Part shown: positions 44,327 through 56,249 of the stretch, piece after piece
Layout: each line of letters begins with the position of its first letter
How positions within the stretch are numbered: the first letter of the stretch is position 1
Assembly (NCBI RefSeq): GCF_030936135.1
Contig: NC_082619.1
Span: forward strand, 2,793,208 to 2,857,207
Reading direction: 5' to 3'
DNA length: 64,000 bases
Origin: Gavia stellata
Taxonomy: Eukaryota; Chordata; Aves; Gaviiformes; Gaviidae
Translations under genes and position numbers: made by a program
Notes under the pieces: generated by a model
Told to the model about the DNA's origin: nothing
What the model saw: the letters and a program-made list of their open reading frames with translations, nothing else
Database searches by the model: none

Positions 44327-47300
44327 TCAGGGCTGGAAGCACTCTACGGGGTCATTGGAATCGGGCAGGATGTTGCAGTTGATGGGCCAGAGGATGCCAA
44401 GGAGGCCGAGGGACTGCTGGCACCGCAGCTCGGCAGCCAGACACACGGCTCGGCAGGGCTGCAGGACACCACCATCCGGGGTGCACTTGGGCACGAAGAG
44501 GCTGCAGATGAGGAGGCGGAGGTGTTGGTAGCAGGCAAGCTCCATCAGCGTCTGTGGGAGAGTGGCGGTGAGCGTGGCACGATGTGGTGTGATGCGGGCA
44601 GACCCACGGGCAGCCCCTGGGCAGCTCACCTGGTAGTCCTGCAGCACCTCAGCGGCTCCCTCCTGGTCCGGGATGGCCAGCCAGATGTTGGGGAAGGAGG
44701 TAGCATTGTAGCCCAGCCCCAGGCACATCTCCACTTCCACAGGCTCGCAGACAGACCCTGCCACAGGGCGAGGTGCTTCACGTCTTATAGTGGCAGTGAT
44801 GCTCACCAGGTATGCCTCAGGCAGATGTTAGCCATGGGGCAGCTGCCAGCGTGTCTCCGGGGCCAAGTGGACTCAGGACTCAGGGGGGGCTGAGTGCTGA
44901 GTGGAGCACCTGTGAATGGCACTCACCGAAGGCCGGGTAGGAGACCCCAGTGCAGTTCAGCTCGTCGGTGCCGTCGGGGCAGTCGTGCCAGCCGTCACAC
45001 ACGGACTCCAGCACCCGGCACTCACCATTTCCGCAGGAGAACTCTGTGGGGCTGCAGGTCTCTGTAAGAGAGAGCAGGGCACAGGCTTGGGCATGGGCAC
45101 AGGCAGAGAGCAGGCTGGCTGTGGCCTGGATCGTGCCGATGGCGTCAGCCTGTTCCCATGCTGACCAGCCCTGTCTCCGCTCTTCTTGGTCACCGTCCCC
45201 GGGACATCCAGGTGAGTGGTTGCAGAGCACTGCCTCCTGTCAGCCACAGCTGATAGGTGACCATTGCTGGCCCAGCTTAGGGGAATCCCAAATTCCCTGG
45301 TTTTTTTGGGGGCAGCCCTCAGGTGATGGATTGTGCCTGTGTGCAGGTAAGCCCTTCCAGGCCACATCCCCATGGCTAGGATCAATAGGGTTATAAGGTA
45401 ATTTAGATGAGAAGGGACCCCAGGGGCCTGTAGCCCAATGTCCTGCTCCAAGCAGGGTCAGCTATGGGGTGAGAGCAGTTTTTGCCAGGGCTTTATCCAG
45501 TCTGGCCTTGAAAACCCCCAAGGATGGTGGCTGCACAGCCCCTCTGGGCAGCCTGCGCCCCTGCTTGGCTACCTACTCTCTGTGGCATTGCGGGCTTGGT
45601 AGGTGGCGAAGAACCCGTCGTCTGCTACTCCCTCGTCCGCCACGAAGAGGACGGTCATGACGTGGCGTGAAGAGGTCAGGGTGGGTGGCAGCTGGTGGCC
45701 GCAGAACCTGCCGGGGTTGTGGGGTGAGGGATGGGGTCAGGGTGGGCAGCGGAACCGACCAGCACCTCCCCAAACCCTGTCCTCTGGTGGCTCCTCCTCG
45801 CCAGCCTGCCCTGTGCCTCAGTTTCCCCAGCTGAGCCACAGGACCCCAGTGCACCCTGGCTGGTGCAGCAGGGCTGGAGATATCAGGGGTACACCTGTAC
45901 CTGCCCATGAGGCTGGCGGCCCCTGTGCCTGCGCTGTCGTGCACTTCCACGAAGTCGAAGCTGCAGTCCTCATGCGACTCCAGGCTGAAGTTGTGGAAGT
46001 GCAGGTCGATGACGTGGCCCACGGGCACTGAGATCTGCCAGAGGCACAGCTGCAGGGCAGGGGACAGCCAGTGACACCTGTGAAGCTGGGCAGGGGCACC
46101 CCCAGCTCTCCCCGGTGGGAGGTTGCCTTTCTCCCTGCCCGCCCTCACCCTCCTCCCGCCTCCATCCCACTGGCATCCCTTCTCTCACCTGCTGGTGTGG
46201 GTATGGCTGGGGATGGCTCGGCGTGGAGAAGTGCCCCTCCAAGGCAGTCAGCGGCCCCCCACACTCTGGAGGGACACAGACACATGCAGCTTTACCCCCT
46301 GCCCCTCTACTTTCACCCCATCTCCCCACTCCCCCACCCCTGCCTCCCACTGCCCATCACCATGCCCTCTGGCCAGGTGCCGTGGGGGCTGTGGGCTGCA
46401 AGCGGGGGGCTGGCTGACCTTTGTGTTTCATGCTGCAGTTGGCCTCATCGCTCTTGTCCACGCAGTCATGGAAGCCGTCGCAGATGAAGCCCAGGTGGAG
46501 GCAGAGCCCCTGGTCGCACAAGTGCTCATCCCAGGCACAGCTCTCTGCAGCACAGGCAGAGAGAGCCAGGCTGGCGGTGGCGTCCCACTGGGCACCCTCC
46601 CCTGCCCCAGTGCCCCGGGCGTTACGGGACATGCCCCTGGCACTACCCGCTACCTGCCCGCAGCGAGGAGTCCTGGCAGTGCCCGGGGTGGGGGTACTCA
46701 CTCTCACTGGGGGCCACGGCACGGTAGTGGGCACTGAAGCCTGGGGCACCCACGCTGCTGTCGGAGACGAAGGTGACGCGCAGGTAGTTGGAGTAGGTGT
46801 TGAAGGTCGGGGGGGGCACGTTGCCGCAAAACCTGGGGGCACAACAAGGGGCGACACTGCTCGCCCCCAGAGGCGCTGCCCCCTCCCCACTGCACTGCCA
46901 TGCTCCCCGGGTGCGAGGGCCCCTACCTGATCGGGCCCCTCTGAGCTGGGGCAGGATCTGTGCCGGCGGCCCCCTGTTCCTCGTAGAGCTCCACACGGTC
47001 GAAGAAGCAGGAGGCAGTGCCCTCCACGCTGAACGTCTCCATCTTCAGCTGGATGGCGAGGCCAGGGCCCACCTCGATGCGCCAGATGCAGAGCGCGTTG
47101 GGCGGGTAGGGGCCGGGGTAGTTGGGAGAGCTGAAGGAGCCCTCAGGGCCCCGCAGGGTCCCGCCGCAGGCTGCGCAGGGCAACAGCGTGGGCATGAGCT
47201 AGTGCTGCAGGGCACCGCCATCCTGGCACGCCGCCACACATGAGACTTACCCGGTGCTGATGTGCCGGCTGTAGGCAGCCAGCTCTGGGTTGGGGTGGCA

Positions 47301-48416
47301 GCTGTTTTGGGGGCCGGGGGCTCCCTTTGGGTGGGTGCTGCGGTGGTGGCGGTGGTGCCACGGGCAGGCAGGGCTGCAGCTGGGGTGCCGGGTGGCTCCG
47401 GGGATGTCAGCTCTGTGCTCAGGGAAGAGCAGGGACAGCTCAGCCCCAGCAGGGAGAAATGGCTGCAGTGCAGGGAAGGGGTTTAGGAAGCCGACCCAGT
47501 CCCATGTCCTGTGCTTCTCCCCTACCCCACATGTGTGCAGGTCCCGGGGAATCCCACACAGCTCTCGCAGGGCCCAGTGACCTTGCCACATCCCAGGGAG
47601 GTGGAGATCCCCCTCGCTCCCGTGCATGGGGACACACTCTCCTCACGATGGGCAGACCCTGGCAGGTCCTGTGTAGGACGGATGCCCTTGCTGTGCCCCT
47701 CTCTCCCTTTGAGCCTGTTCTGTGTCCCCCACCCCATGGTCACAACCCGTCCCCCAGCCCTCCTTGGGCACTCACGGTGGATGACGATGCCCAGCAGGAG
47801 GGCGATGAGGAAGAGGAGGACAGCGCTCATCAGAGCCACGCAGAGCCAGGTGAACTTGCAGTCGGCGCGGTACCGCCAGCCTGCCTGGCCCCAGAGCTGA
47901 CGGCCTGCGGGAGGGCAAGGAAAGTGGGCAGAGCCAGGGTGCTGCTAGCCATGCCCCCACCCTGCCACCTCCCTGCATGGCTGGCTGAGCCCTGGCTGGG
48001 CATGTCCCGACCTCTTGTCCCCGGGGTGCTAGTGGGACCCCTAAACAGCCCCAGAGCCCTGCGGGGAGCTTGCCACACCACCCCGCTCCCAGACCCATAG
48101 CTGCTCCCGGCGGCCCCATGGACAGGGGCGTGTGTACAAACCCCCAGGCAGGTACCGAGGCTGTCCCGGGGCAATGCAGGGCTGGTCCCGTCCTCCTCTT
48201 TTGGGCGCTCGGCATTTGGCGCTGCCTGGGGCTCCTCACCCTCGAAGACAGGGTTGCAGAACTCAGTCTGCAGGAGAGCAAGCGCGGGTGGCACCGTGGG
48301 GAGCATGCTGTGGGGACCCGCGGATGGCCAGGCAGGGACCCTCCAGGCGGCACCAGCCCTACCTTGCTGTGGTCCAGAGCCTCGGGGCAAAGCGTGATTT
48401 CAGTGAAGTCTTTCAT
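44327..48416 (-). CDS. MFRP: MFRP, membrane frizzled-related protein
   Basis: Type II membrane protein of retinal pigment epithelium and ciliary body; in human its loss causes nanophthalmos. Thirteen coding exons: 48363-48416, 48156-48267, 47776-47904, 47251-47412, 46927-47170, 46702-46832, 46419-46544, 46189-46265, 45901-46049, 45577-45707, 44927-45061, 44630-44757, 44327-44551. They sum to 1803 nt (600 aa; human 579). Domain order matches the family: a cytoplasmic start ([10 protein letters not shown]; human MKDFSDVILC), the transmembrane helix about 73-97, a Thr/Pro-rich stalk in exon 4, CUB1 (about 154-277), LDLRa1 (279-318), CUB2 (320-438), LDLRa2 (440-482) and a cysteine-rich Frizzled domain (484-600). 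The start has a strong context (gccgccATGA). Every exon border was checked for phase. Confidence 0.95.
45395..45570 (-). mobile_element. CR1 LINE 3' fragment in MFRP intron 10
   Basis: About 175 bp with phrases of the CR1 3' end in minus orientation (plus strand: gagaagggacccc, agcagggtcagctatg, gctttatccagtctggcc, ttgaaaaccccca, ctctgggcagcctg). A typical 5'-truncated CR1. It ends about 5-10 bp from the splice donor of MFRP exon 10 (GT at 45576-45575). Confidence 0.8.
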
Positions 48417-49364
48417 GGCGGCAGGCGATTCCCGGTGCAGCCTGGCTAAAATCCTCCCCAGCACGCTCTGCCCCCCGGCACAGCAGCCTGCCCCACCACC
48501 CGCTCCTCCCTGGCTGCCCCCATCGGCGCCGGCACGGCATGGGGACCCCCGGTCCACACACCAGGGCGGAGGTGGTGGCAGCGCCAACTGTGCCTACACG
48601 TGCCACCCCAGCGCTGGACGCTGCAGAGCCCCAAGGGCCATGCCCGCCACACCGCGAGTGCGGGGAGTGCAGGGAGCCCCGGGAGGCTGGCAGCCCCAGT
48701 CCCCTCTGCAGGCCCCTTCCCCCTCACCCCCTTAATCCAGCTCAGCTGAGGATGCCGAGGTCAGGCTCTGGCACAGAGAACCAGCGTCTTAAAGGGGAAG
48801 GTGTGCTCACACCCGCCCTGCTGGGAGCCGGTCCCACCGGAGACCCTGCTTTCGGGTGCACGGAGGGGCTGTTGGTTTGCCTGCTGCCTCTGGGCTCGCA
48901 CTGGTGCAGGGCAGCACTGAAGAGGCTGTATCTGAGAGCTCGGGCTGAATGTGTCCTTCCTTCCCTCTCATCCCCCAGGTGCTGGGTGCCTGAGCCCCAC
49001 TGCCTGCATTCCTGCTGCCCCTTAATGCCTTGGTGCCCGTCTCCGTCCCTAAGCAGGGGAGAAAGGGACCATTGTTCAAGGGCTTTGGGGGAAGAGTGTG
49101 GGCGCTGGGAGCTCCGCAGGGCTGCAGGAGGAGGAAAGGCTCCCTCTGCCCCCGGGTACCACAGGTAGCTGGAGGAGAGGGACTGCCGCCTGCACTCACA
49201 TCTCCCTTGCTCCAGGCAAGCCCCAGGGCATGGGTGCTCCTGGGCCTCTGGAGCCACAAAACACTGTGGTGTTACAGTCCTGCTTCATGCCTCGGTTTCC
49301 CTCCCATTGCTGGAGCCACAGTCCTTTGCCTGCCCACCCAGAGACAAGCACATGTACACAGCGC
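48417..49364 (-). promoter_or_regulatory. MFRP: MFRP 5' flank / putative promoter
   Basis: About 0.95 kb separates the MFRP start from the USP2 poly(A) signal, so the MFRP promoter should lie here unless it overlaps USP2. A TAATCC at 48733-48738, about 320 bp upstream of the ATG, matches the OTX/CRX site; OTX2 drives many pigment-epithelium genes. No TATA box recognised. Confidence 0.4.
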
Positions 49365-50744
49365 TCTGTTCAAGCTAAAATTTATTCCTGCATGAGTCTC
49401 CCTTGTACGAGACACTTCCCACCCATCTTGCTTACACAGTAAACAAGCCACCTGCCAAGCAGCAATGCTGCCCCAGTCCGGTACCTGCCGCGGGCAGCCC
49501 CTCCAACCTGGCCTGCCCTCCCTGGAGCCCCGCTGGGATGCCCCAGGCTGGGCGGGATGTTCCTGGCGCGAGAGTGCTCAGCCTGTGCCCACAGGGCCAG
49601 TGAGGGCAAAGCAGGACGGGTTGCTGGGTTGGACGTAGCTGCCTTGCGAGCTGGGGCTGGCATTGGGCTGGGTCGGGCCCATCTCTCCTCCCGCTGCACC
49701 TCAGGCAAGGCAGGACGGGTAGGAGAATAAATTAGAGAAAAGGCTAAAAAGGCCACTGGCATTTGCCAGCTGGAGGACAGAGCAGCAGGGTGGGTGGGGA
49801 CGTGCATCCCCAGGCACCCAGGGGGGCTCCTGATTGCAGGGAGAAGAAAGCCCCAATTGCAGATGGTCCCAAAAAGCCACTGTCCTCCCTTCCCTCTCCT
49901 CTGCAGGACGGACGTTCCTGTGCAACCCCCATGGCCTCCTGCTCCCCTAAATGGTTTAAGGCACCGTCGTATGAGGAGGCAGGTAAAAAGCTACCCAAAG
50001 CATCCCCCGACACAAGTCCCTGGAGAGCCAGGAAGCGGCAGGGTGCTCCAGGTTGAGCAAAGTCCACTATAAATACATATAAATTCCACAAAATATTTTC
50101 CTCCCTCCTGTCCGTGAGTCTGGGCCTGAACTCAGGCTGCATTGAGAAGTGTGCATGGGGCAGCTGGTGGGGATGTGCTGCCTGAGACGGGACGGAGGCA
50201 ACTGAAGGGCCAGTGTCCTTTGCCAGGAGGTTCGGAAGTGCCGGGAGGAGGCTGGGAGCAGTTCACGAATCCTCTGGGACGGCCAAGCAGAACGGGAGTG
50301 CCAAGAGGCCAGGAGGGATGCGGGAGGCTCTCCTGAGTCCCCAGCTCTGGGTGCTCCCCCAGGGGAGCAGAGGTCCTGGCCGAGTCAATGGGGCAGGTGG
50401 CCCCATGCCTGCGGAGTCCTTTGCTCGGTATTTTTATTACACGCCAAAAAAAAAAAAAAAAAAAAAAAAAGAAACGAGAACGTACCCCAAGGTAAAAACC
50501 AAATGCCAGCGACCAGGAGGCGCCTGAGCTGCCAGGGCCCTGCCCTGCCGCGGGCTGTCCTCCTCAGTTTGGAGCTGGGGTGTCCTTGCCTGGGATGTGC
50601 TCCTGGCTGCCTCCAGCTTCCCGCTGCAGCCACCTCTGGGTCTCTCCTCTTCACCTCCCTCTTGCACTTGGGGGGCAAACGGCTGAAACCTGGAAGGGCC
50701 GTCTCTGAGGGGTGGCGCAGGGGTCCCCAGGGAGGCAGGGCTGG
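49365..50744 (-). other. USP2: USP2 3'UTR with distal and proximal poly(A) signals
   Basis: Minus-strand sequence after the USP2 stop codon. A distal AATAAA at 49386-49381 places the end near 49365 (3'UTR about 1.38 kb). A second AATAAA at 50438-50433 (minus), about 310 nt after the stop, could give a short 3'UTR. It lies right beside a 25-nt A tract on the plus strand (50446-50470; U25 in the mRNA). Confidence 0.65.
50446..50470. repeat. A25 homopolymer
   Basis: Uninterrupted run of 25 A on the plus strand, read as U25 in the USP2 3'UTR. Likely length-polymorphic. Confidence 0.95.
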
Positions 50745-53700
50745 CTACATGCGGGAGGACGGGCTGGCCAGCTCGTAGAAGAGCAGGTAGGCATCGCTGC
50801 TGCGGATGTGGCTGGATGACATTGGGGTAACACTGCGGAGATGGGGAGATGTGCCGTGAGCAATGGGGACGAGGCATCGGGATGTCCTGGGCAGGGGGTC
50901 CCCGCTCACCCCAACCCTGCAACCGCCCCTGTCCCACATGCAGCCTCACCGGGAGTCGTTGAAACTGTGCCACTCGCTGGAGACGGGGCTCTTGCAGTAG
51001 GCGGTGTAGTGTCCCCCCATGGTGGTGCCCGAGTGGTTGGAGACGGCGTAGAGGTTGTAAACGGCATGGTCTGTGGGGAGGAAAAGCGGTGCTCAGCCGT
51101 GCCAGCTGCTGCCCCACTGCCCCCCAGCATGCCACCATGAAGCTGGGGCCAGGAGGGACTGGCACACTGGATGTCTGCAGCTCCCACCCCTGTGCCTCTG
51201 CCCCCCGCCGCAGGCTGCAGCACCCTGGGGGGCATGAGGGACCCAGCCAGGAGCCGCCGGGAGCCCAGGGCTCGGCTGGAGCCATGCAGGGCCCGGCACT
51301 CACTGCAGCTCTGCGAGGCAAACTCCCGGAGGTCCAGGTCCTTCAGCTGGAAGTTGACAAAGGTGGTGAGCTTGCTCGTTCGTATCCTGGCCTCCGAGAA
51401 GCGCTTCAGGTCTGGGGGGGCATGTCAAGGAGCTGAGGGACAAAGGGGAGCCCACAAGGAACTGCCTGCCTCCCCACCAGCACCCCCTGGCCCTCTCCCT
51501 CCACCTGAAGGATACGAAGCACCAGGATCTTGGGGAACTTCTGGATGCTGAATTTCTTTGTGCACCTTGTCCTGGCTTTGCAGCGACAGCATGTCTGTGG
51601 GAGACAAACAGCATCAGCTGGAGGGCGAGGGCAGAGGCCAGCCCCACCGGGCACTGAGCCCACAGTCCCGGCAACACAGGCATGGAGGGAAAGGGGCCCA
51701 GCCTCCACCAAGGCAAGCCCACCTTTCCCTGTGCCCCACGCCCCGTACCGGTTTCTCGTCCCCATCCAGCACATCCTCTTTGGTGAAGAGCCGTAGGCAG
51801 TCCATGAGGGTCACCTCCCCGTAGCCTTTCTGTGGGAGCACAGAGCAGGTCAGGGACGGGGGTGCGGGGCAGGGGGCCGAGGATCGGCAGGGACCCCTTA
51901 CCTTGGGGATGGGCAGGGACAGGTCCCAGAAGGGGTCAAAGGCTGTAGAGCAGTAGCCGCACTCGCTGCAGGTCAGTGAACTCTTCAGCTGCCCAACGAA
52001 GAGGTCTGGTGGGGATGGGACAAAGCAGGGTGAGACCCCTAGTTCCCAGCCCTGCTTCCAGCCCAGCCCTGCCCTCCTCTCCTCTCAGCCCTGCTCACCG
52101 CTAATGCGGCTGTCCTCCCTCTCCTGGTACCTCCTCCACATCTGGCGGCTCTTCTCGTCGTCACTGCAAGAGATGGTGAGACAGAGCGGTACTGATTGTG
52201 GCCCGGGGGACACTGGCCCCCACGACCAAGCCCAGAGGGACCTGCATGGTCACTGTTCCTGGGCTGGGCTTGCAGGCAGCGAGATCATCCGTGGGGCTGG
52301 TCCACTGCTTCCGCCCTAGCCAGCACTTACGGGAGGTGGTCCAGGGTGTCTGTGCTGGCCCGTGGCCGCACCAGCACACGGTTCACCTCGCTGTGCAGCC
52401 CATCAAGGAGGAACCGCAGGAACTCCTGTGCATCCTGCTGGCTGCAAGACATGGGGCATGGCTGGTGAGTGGCGGCAGGGGCTTGGCTCCCTGCTGCCAC
52501 CCCCACACCAACACCCCTTACTTGTAGCCGACAAAGCGGGGGGCGTATCTCTGGATCTGCGTCTTGAACTCGGAGGGGCTCACGCTATCGTTGGGGGACG
52601 AAGTCCAGAGCAGCTGAATCAGCTTTGCAAACTCTGTGGGCAAGGAGACAGGTCAGCGGCACAGCTGGCCCCTGCCAGCCCCGGTGGCATGGCATCACCA
52701 CGTCCACCAGTGGAGAGCTCAGCACCCTGCTTCAGGGTCCGCACGGTTGGCCCCGGCCCCTCTGGAGAGGGGACCCGATCCTCCCACTGGCTGGGCGCCC
52801 ACAGCACAGCACCTGCCCTGGCAAGGCTGGGAGAAGCACCGACCTCTGGGTGGGCGTCCCCCAGGACATGGGGCGGCCCAGGGGAGCGAGGATGTGCTGC
52901 AGGGACGGGAGGCAGGGAAGCCCCGCAAGGTGTGGAGCCAGGGGCTGATGACGGACTGTTACCTGACATGAGTGCGGTGCGCATGCGGCTGTTGTTGTTG
53001 AGGTCCCGCAGGTACTGGTTCTGCAGGCAGTAATCCCGCAGCTCCTTGGTGTTGCTCAGGCACTGCAGGATGGAGTTCATGAAGCACTGGGGGAGGCAGA
53101 AGAGAAAACCATGGCAACGGGAGGCAGAGGGAGGCAGGCAGTGGCAGGGGGACACCTGGGGTGGGTGGGCAGAGGATGGGGACGAAGCAGTGCAGAGCAA
53201 GGGAACACCTTCCTCTGCCAGCACCGTCGGGAGCAGGGTGCAGGGAGCTACCAGAGCCAGAGTGTGGGTGCTGGGGGCGAGGTGAAGGGTCAGGGCTCCC
53301 CACTGCCCCACAGATGTGCCCGCAGAAGAGCACAGTGTGAGCTGGGGCTGTGCAGCCGGGTGCCTGGGTAAGCACTCACCGTATTGCCAAGGTTTCGCAA
53401 GCCGGTCAGCCCCTGCACCGCCTTGGAGCTCTGCAGAGAGAGGGAACAGGGCTGAGACAGTGCCTGGCACAGGCTAGCTGTGCCTGTGGGCAGCCCAGTG
53501 AGGCCGTGGTGCCATGGGCATCCACGTGGAGCAGGTCCTCAAGTGCAAGAGGAGGCCCTATCCCCCTGTGGTTACCATGGGCAGAGCCAGCACGGCAGCC
53601 GCTCTCTGCACCGGTTGCATGCAGGACCGTGGCCGAGGACCCAGTGGGAAGCCACGACTGGCCTGCCCCATCCTGCTTGCCCAGCTGCTGCTGCTCGGCT

Positions 53701-56249
53701 CCTTGGCCTGGGACAATACGCAGGGCTCAAAGTCCTCCCTGTCTGGCGGCACTGCTGCCCCATGCCCTGGGCTGTATGTCAGGCCAGTCGCCCCTGCTGC
53801 CTCCCCTTGCCAGCCCTGTGCCCCGGGAAGCTGGGGGGTGGCAGTGCCCCATGCCTGCCCCACAGCTGTAGGAGGTGCACGGTGCCCCGCTGCTGCCCAC
53901 CTTGTCCACTCTGGGTGTCCCCTCCAGGACACCGTGCACCAGCACAGCCCAGACTTTGGCACAGCTGTTCTACAGGATAAAGTCCACCTGGGAAAGTGCA
54001 AGCCCAGCCCTGTGCCAGTCAGCCTCGGGGACGGGGCTGCATGCCCAGCAGTGCCCTCTCAACTGCTCGCTGGCCTGGCTGTGCTGCGCCTGCACCACGA
54101 GGCTCTTCCAGGTCCCCAGGTACTTCCTGAGCTGGGCAGGCTCAGGCCAAGCAGAGATGGGCATGGGTAGCTGGGCTCTGGGGTCAAGAGGCATTGCCAG
54201 TCTTTGTTGGAGAGACCAAGAATGCAGAGGGGTCTGGGGGACCACAGGGTTGCCCACCCCCCTCCCAGCATGGGGGACCAGGTGCTGGTGGGGACGAATG
54301 GTGGGAGCCCAGTGGTCTTGCCCCCAGCCCTGCATGCAGGCCCATGCAGAGGGTAGGGGTGGGGCAAACCTCCCCAGAGCCGTGCCCAGAGCAGGGTGGG
54401 GGGCCGACAGGGCTTGCAGCGTCAGACTGCTGACTATGCTCCCCCAGCCTGACCAGGTTTTAAGGATCCTCAAGCAAACGCCCCAGCTGCCCGCCCCAGG
54501 CATGAGGAGGGGGAGGAGGAGAGGAGGGGGCCCAGCAGCTCCAAAATAGCAGCAGCTGGTGTGTGTGTGGGAGGTGCTGAGCACCCAGCCCTGACAGCAG
54601 CCCAAAATAACCCAGATCCAGTTACACGTGCTCCTTAGCGACGGTGCAGGCATCACCCACCGCAGGGGAGACCAGCACCAATGGGGACTCGTCCGCCCTG
54701 TGCAGGCACATGCGGCTCTACCAGACCAACCGGGTACCCTCTGTGCCATGCGAGTGCCCCCTCAGTGCCCAGCGCACAGGGGTGTCCCCAGCCATGGCGC
54801 TCAGTGCCGGGGGGGTGGCTATGCAAAAGTGCCAGGCAACCCCACCGCTTATCCCCGAGCAGGGACCCCGAGGCCGGGGGCAGGCTCAGCAGGGCAAGGA
54901 GTGCCAGCAAGCTGCAGCGGGTCAGTGCCACACTGCGGCTGGAGGACCTGGCCCGGCTCTGGTCCCTGAGCAGACAGGGCAGAGCAGGCAGCAGGACAGG
55001 TGGGTCTGTGTCCCAACAGCCCGCATCCCTTGCAGGGGCCAACCCCCCGAGGCCTTGCTGCTCAGGTCCCCACACCTATTGCAGGGAAGGTTACAATGCC
55101 ACAGCTCCTGGGAGCTGCCCCAATGCACCCCAGCCATCCCCACCAGGACGCTGCTCACCTAGCTGCCCTGGTCAGGCAGCTCCTGCCGTGTACCAGGAGG
55201 GACTGGAGTGTCCCGCCAATGTGGATGCAAACCTCCCCGTGGACCTGGCATTTGCCCACTGCCTGGCCAGGCCAGGACCTGGGCTGCCCTCCCAGAGGCT
55301 GGAGCAACCCCAGGGGAGGGCTGGGGCTGGGCCCCACCAGGTGCCCCCATACCATGGCACAAGCCTGTGTGCACCGAGGTCTTATTTCCCCCTCTGGTTT
55401 TCCCTCCCCTGGGTGACTCAACTCCAGCTAATCCCCCTCACCCGTCCAGGGCTTTATCTAGGACACGGCGCTGCTCAGAGGCGGTGAAGGAGAGCTGGCT
55501 CACGTGGCGGCGGCTGGGGAGTCCCCAAGGCTGCACTGCAGGAGGGGGACGGGGGACAGGGGATGGGGACAGGGGACAAGATCCGGACTCTCCTGCCCCA
55601 TCCAGGTCCGCATGCCAAGTGCCTGGCAGCAGGAGAGCCGAAGAAGCCAGACTTACGTAAGTGCCCAGACCCTGCCCACCCTGCCCCCTGCTTCTGCCAT
55701 CCCCGCAGGGGGAGTCTTGCCCGGCGCTGTGGCTCCGAGACCAGCCAAGCTCAGTCCGGTGACACTGCCAAGGGGCTACCGTGGCCAGGAGCCCCTTCCT
55801 TGCAGTGGGTTGGCCGGGGCATGGGGATTTGGCCAAGGTCACCGCAGGGGCAGGGCTGGGAGAGGGGCCCAGGCGTCCTGACACGTGCTTTCACCTGCTC
55901 CCTGCCCCTCCTGCAGGACACCGGGGCTCCCCGGCCCCACGGCCAGCCGGGACGGGCACCCACCCGCAGGCACCCCGTCCTCTGGCGAGGGGGATGCCAC
56001 GGGGTACGCCATGCTCCCCGGCGAGGGCAGGGGCCGCGCCCTCCCCGTGCCCCCTTCTCTGCCCCCGAGCCGGAGGGCAGGGGCTGCGGGCAGCCGCAGG
56101 GCTCGTACCTTGGTCTTGTTGAGGACGAGCCCGACGAAGGTGGAGACCAGCAGGGACCCTGGCATGGAGGCGCGGGGGCGCAGGTCCTTGTGAAGGTCGG
56201 GGAGCGCGGGGGGCTCCTCGGGCAGCGTCACTGTGTAGGAGTCCCTCAT
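50745..56249 (-). CDS. USP2: USP2, short form (USP2-45 type) with alternative first exon
   Basis: Alternative first coding exon 56109-56249 (141 nt, 47 codons, phase 0) starts [14 protein letters not shown] and ends [11 protein letters not shown]; human USP2-45 starts [14 protein letters not shown]. Its donor GTACGAG joins the same 53380-53430 exon as the long form, giving 1185 nt, 394 aa (human 396). The catalytic domain is complete, and only the N-terminus differs. An upstream in-frame ATG at 56267 (MPARA-I-MRD) is possible, but the second ATG matches the human start. CpG-rich sequence at about 56250-56900 is the likely separate promoter. In mammals this form is a strongly circadian output gene. 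Confidence 0.92.
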
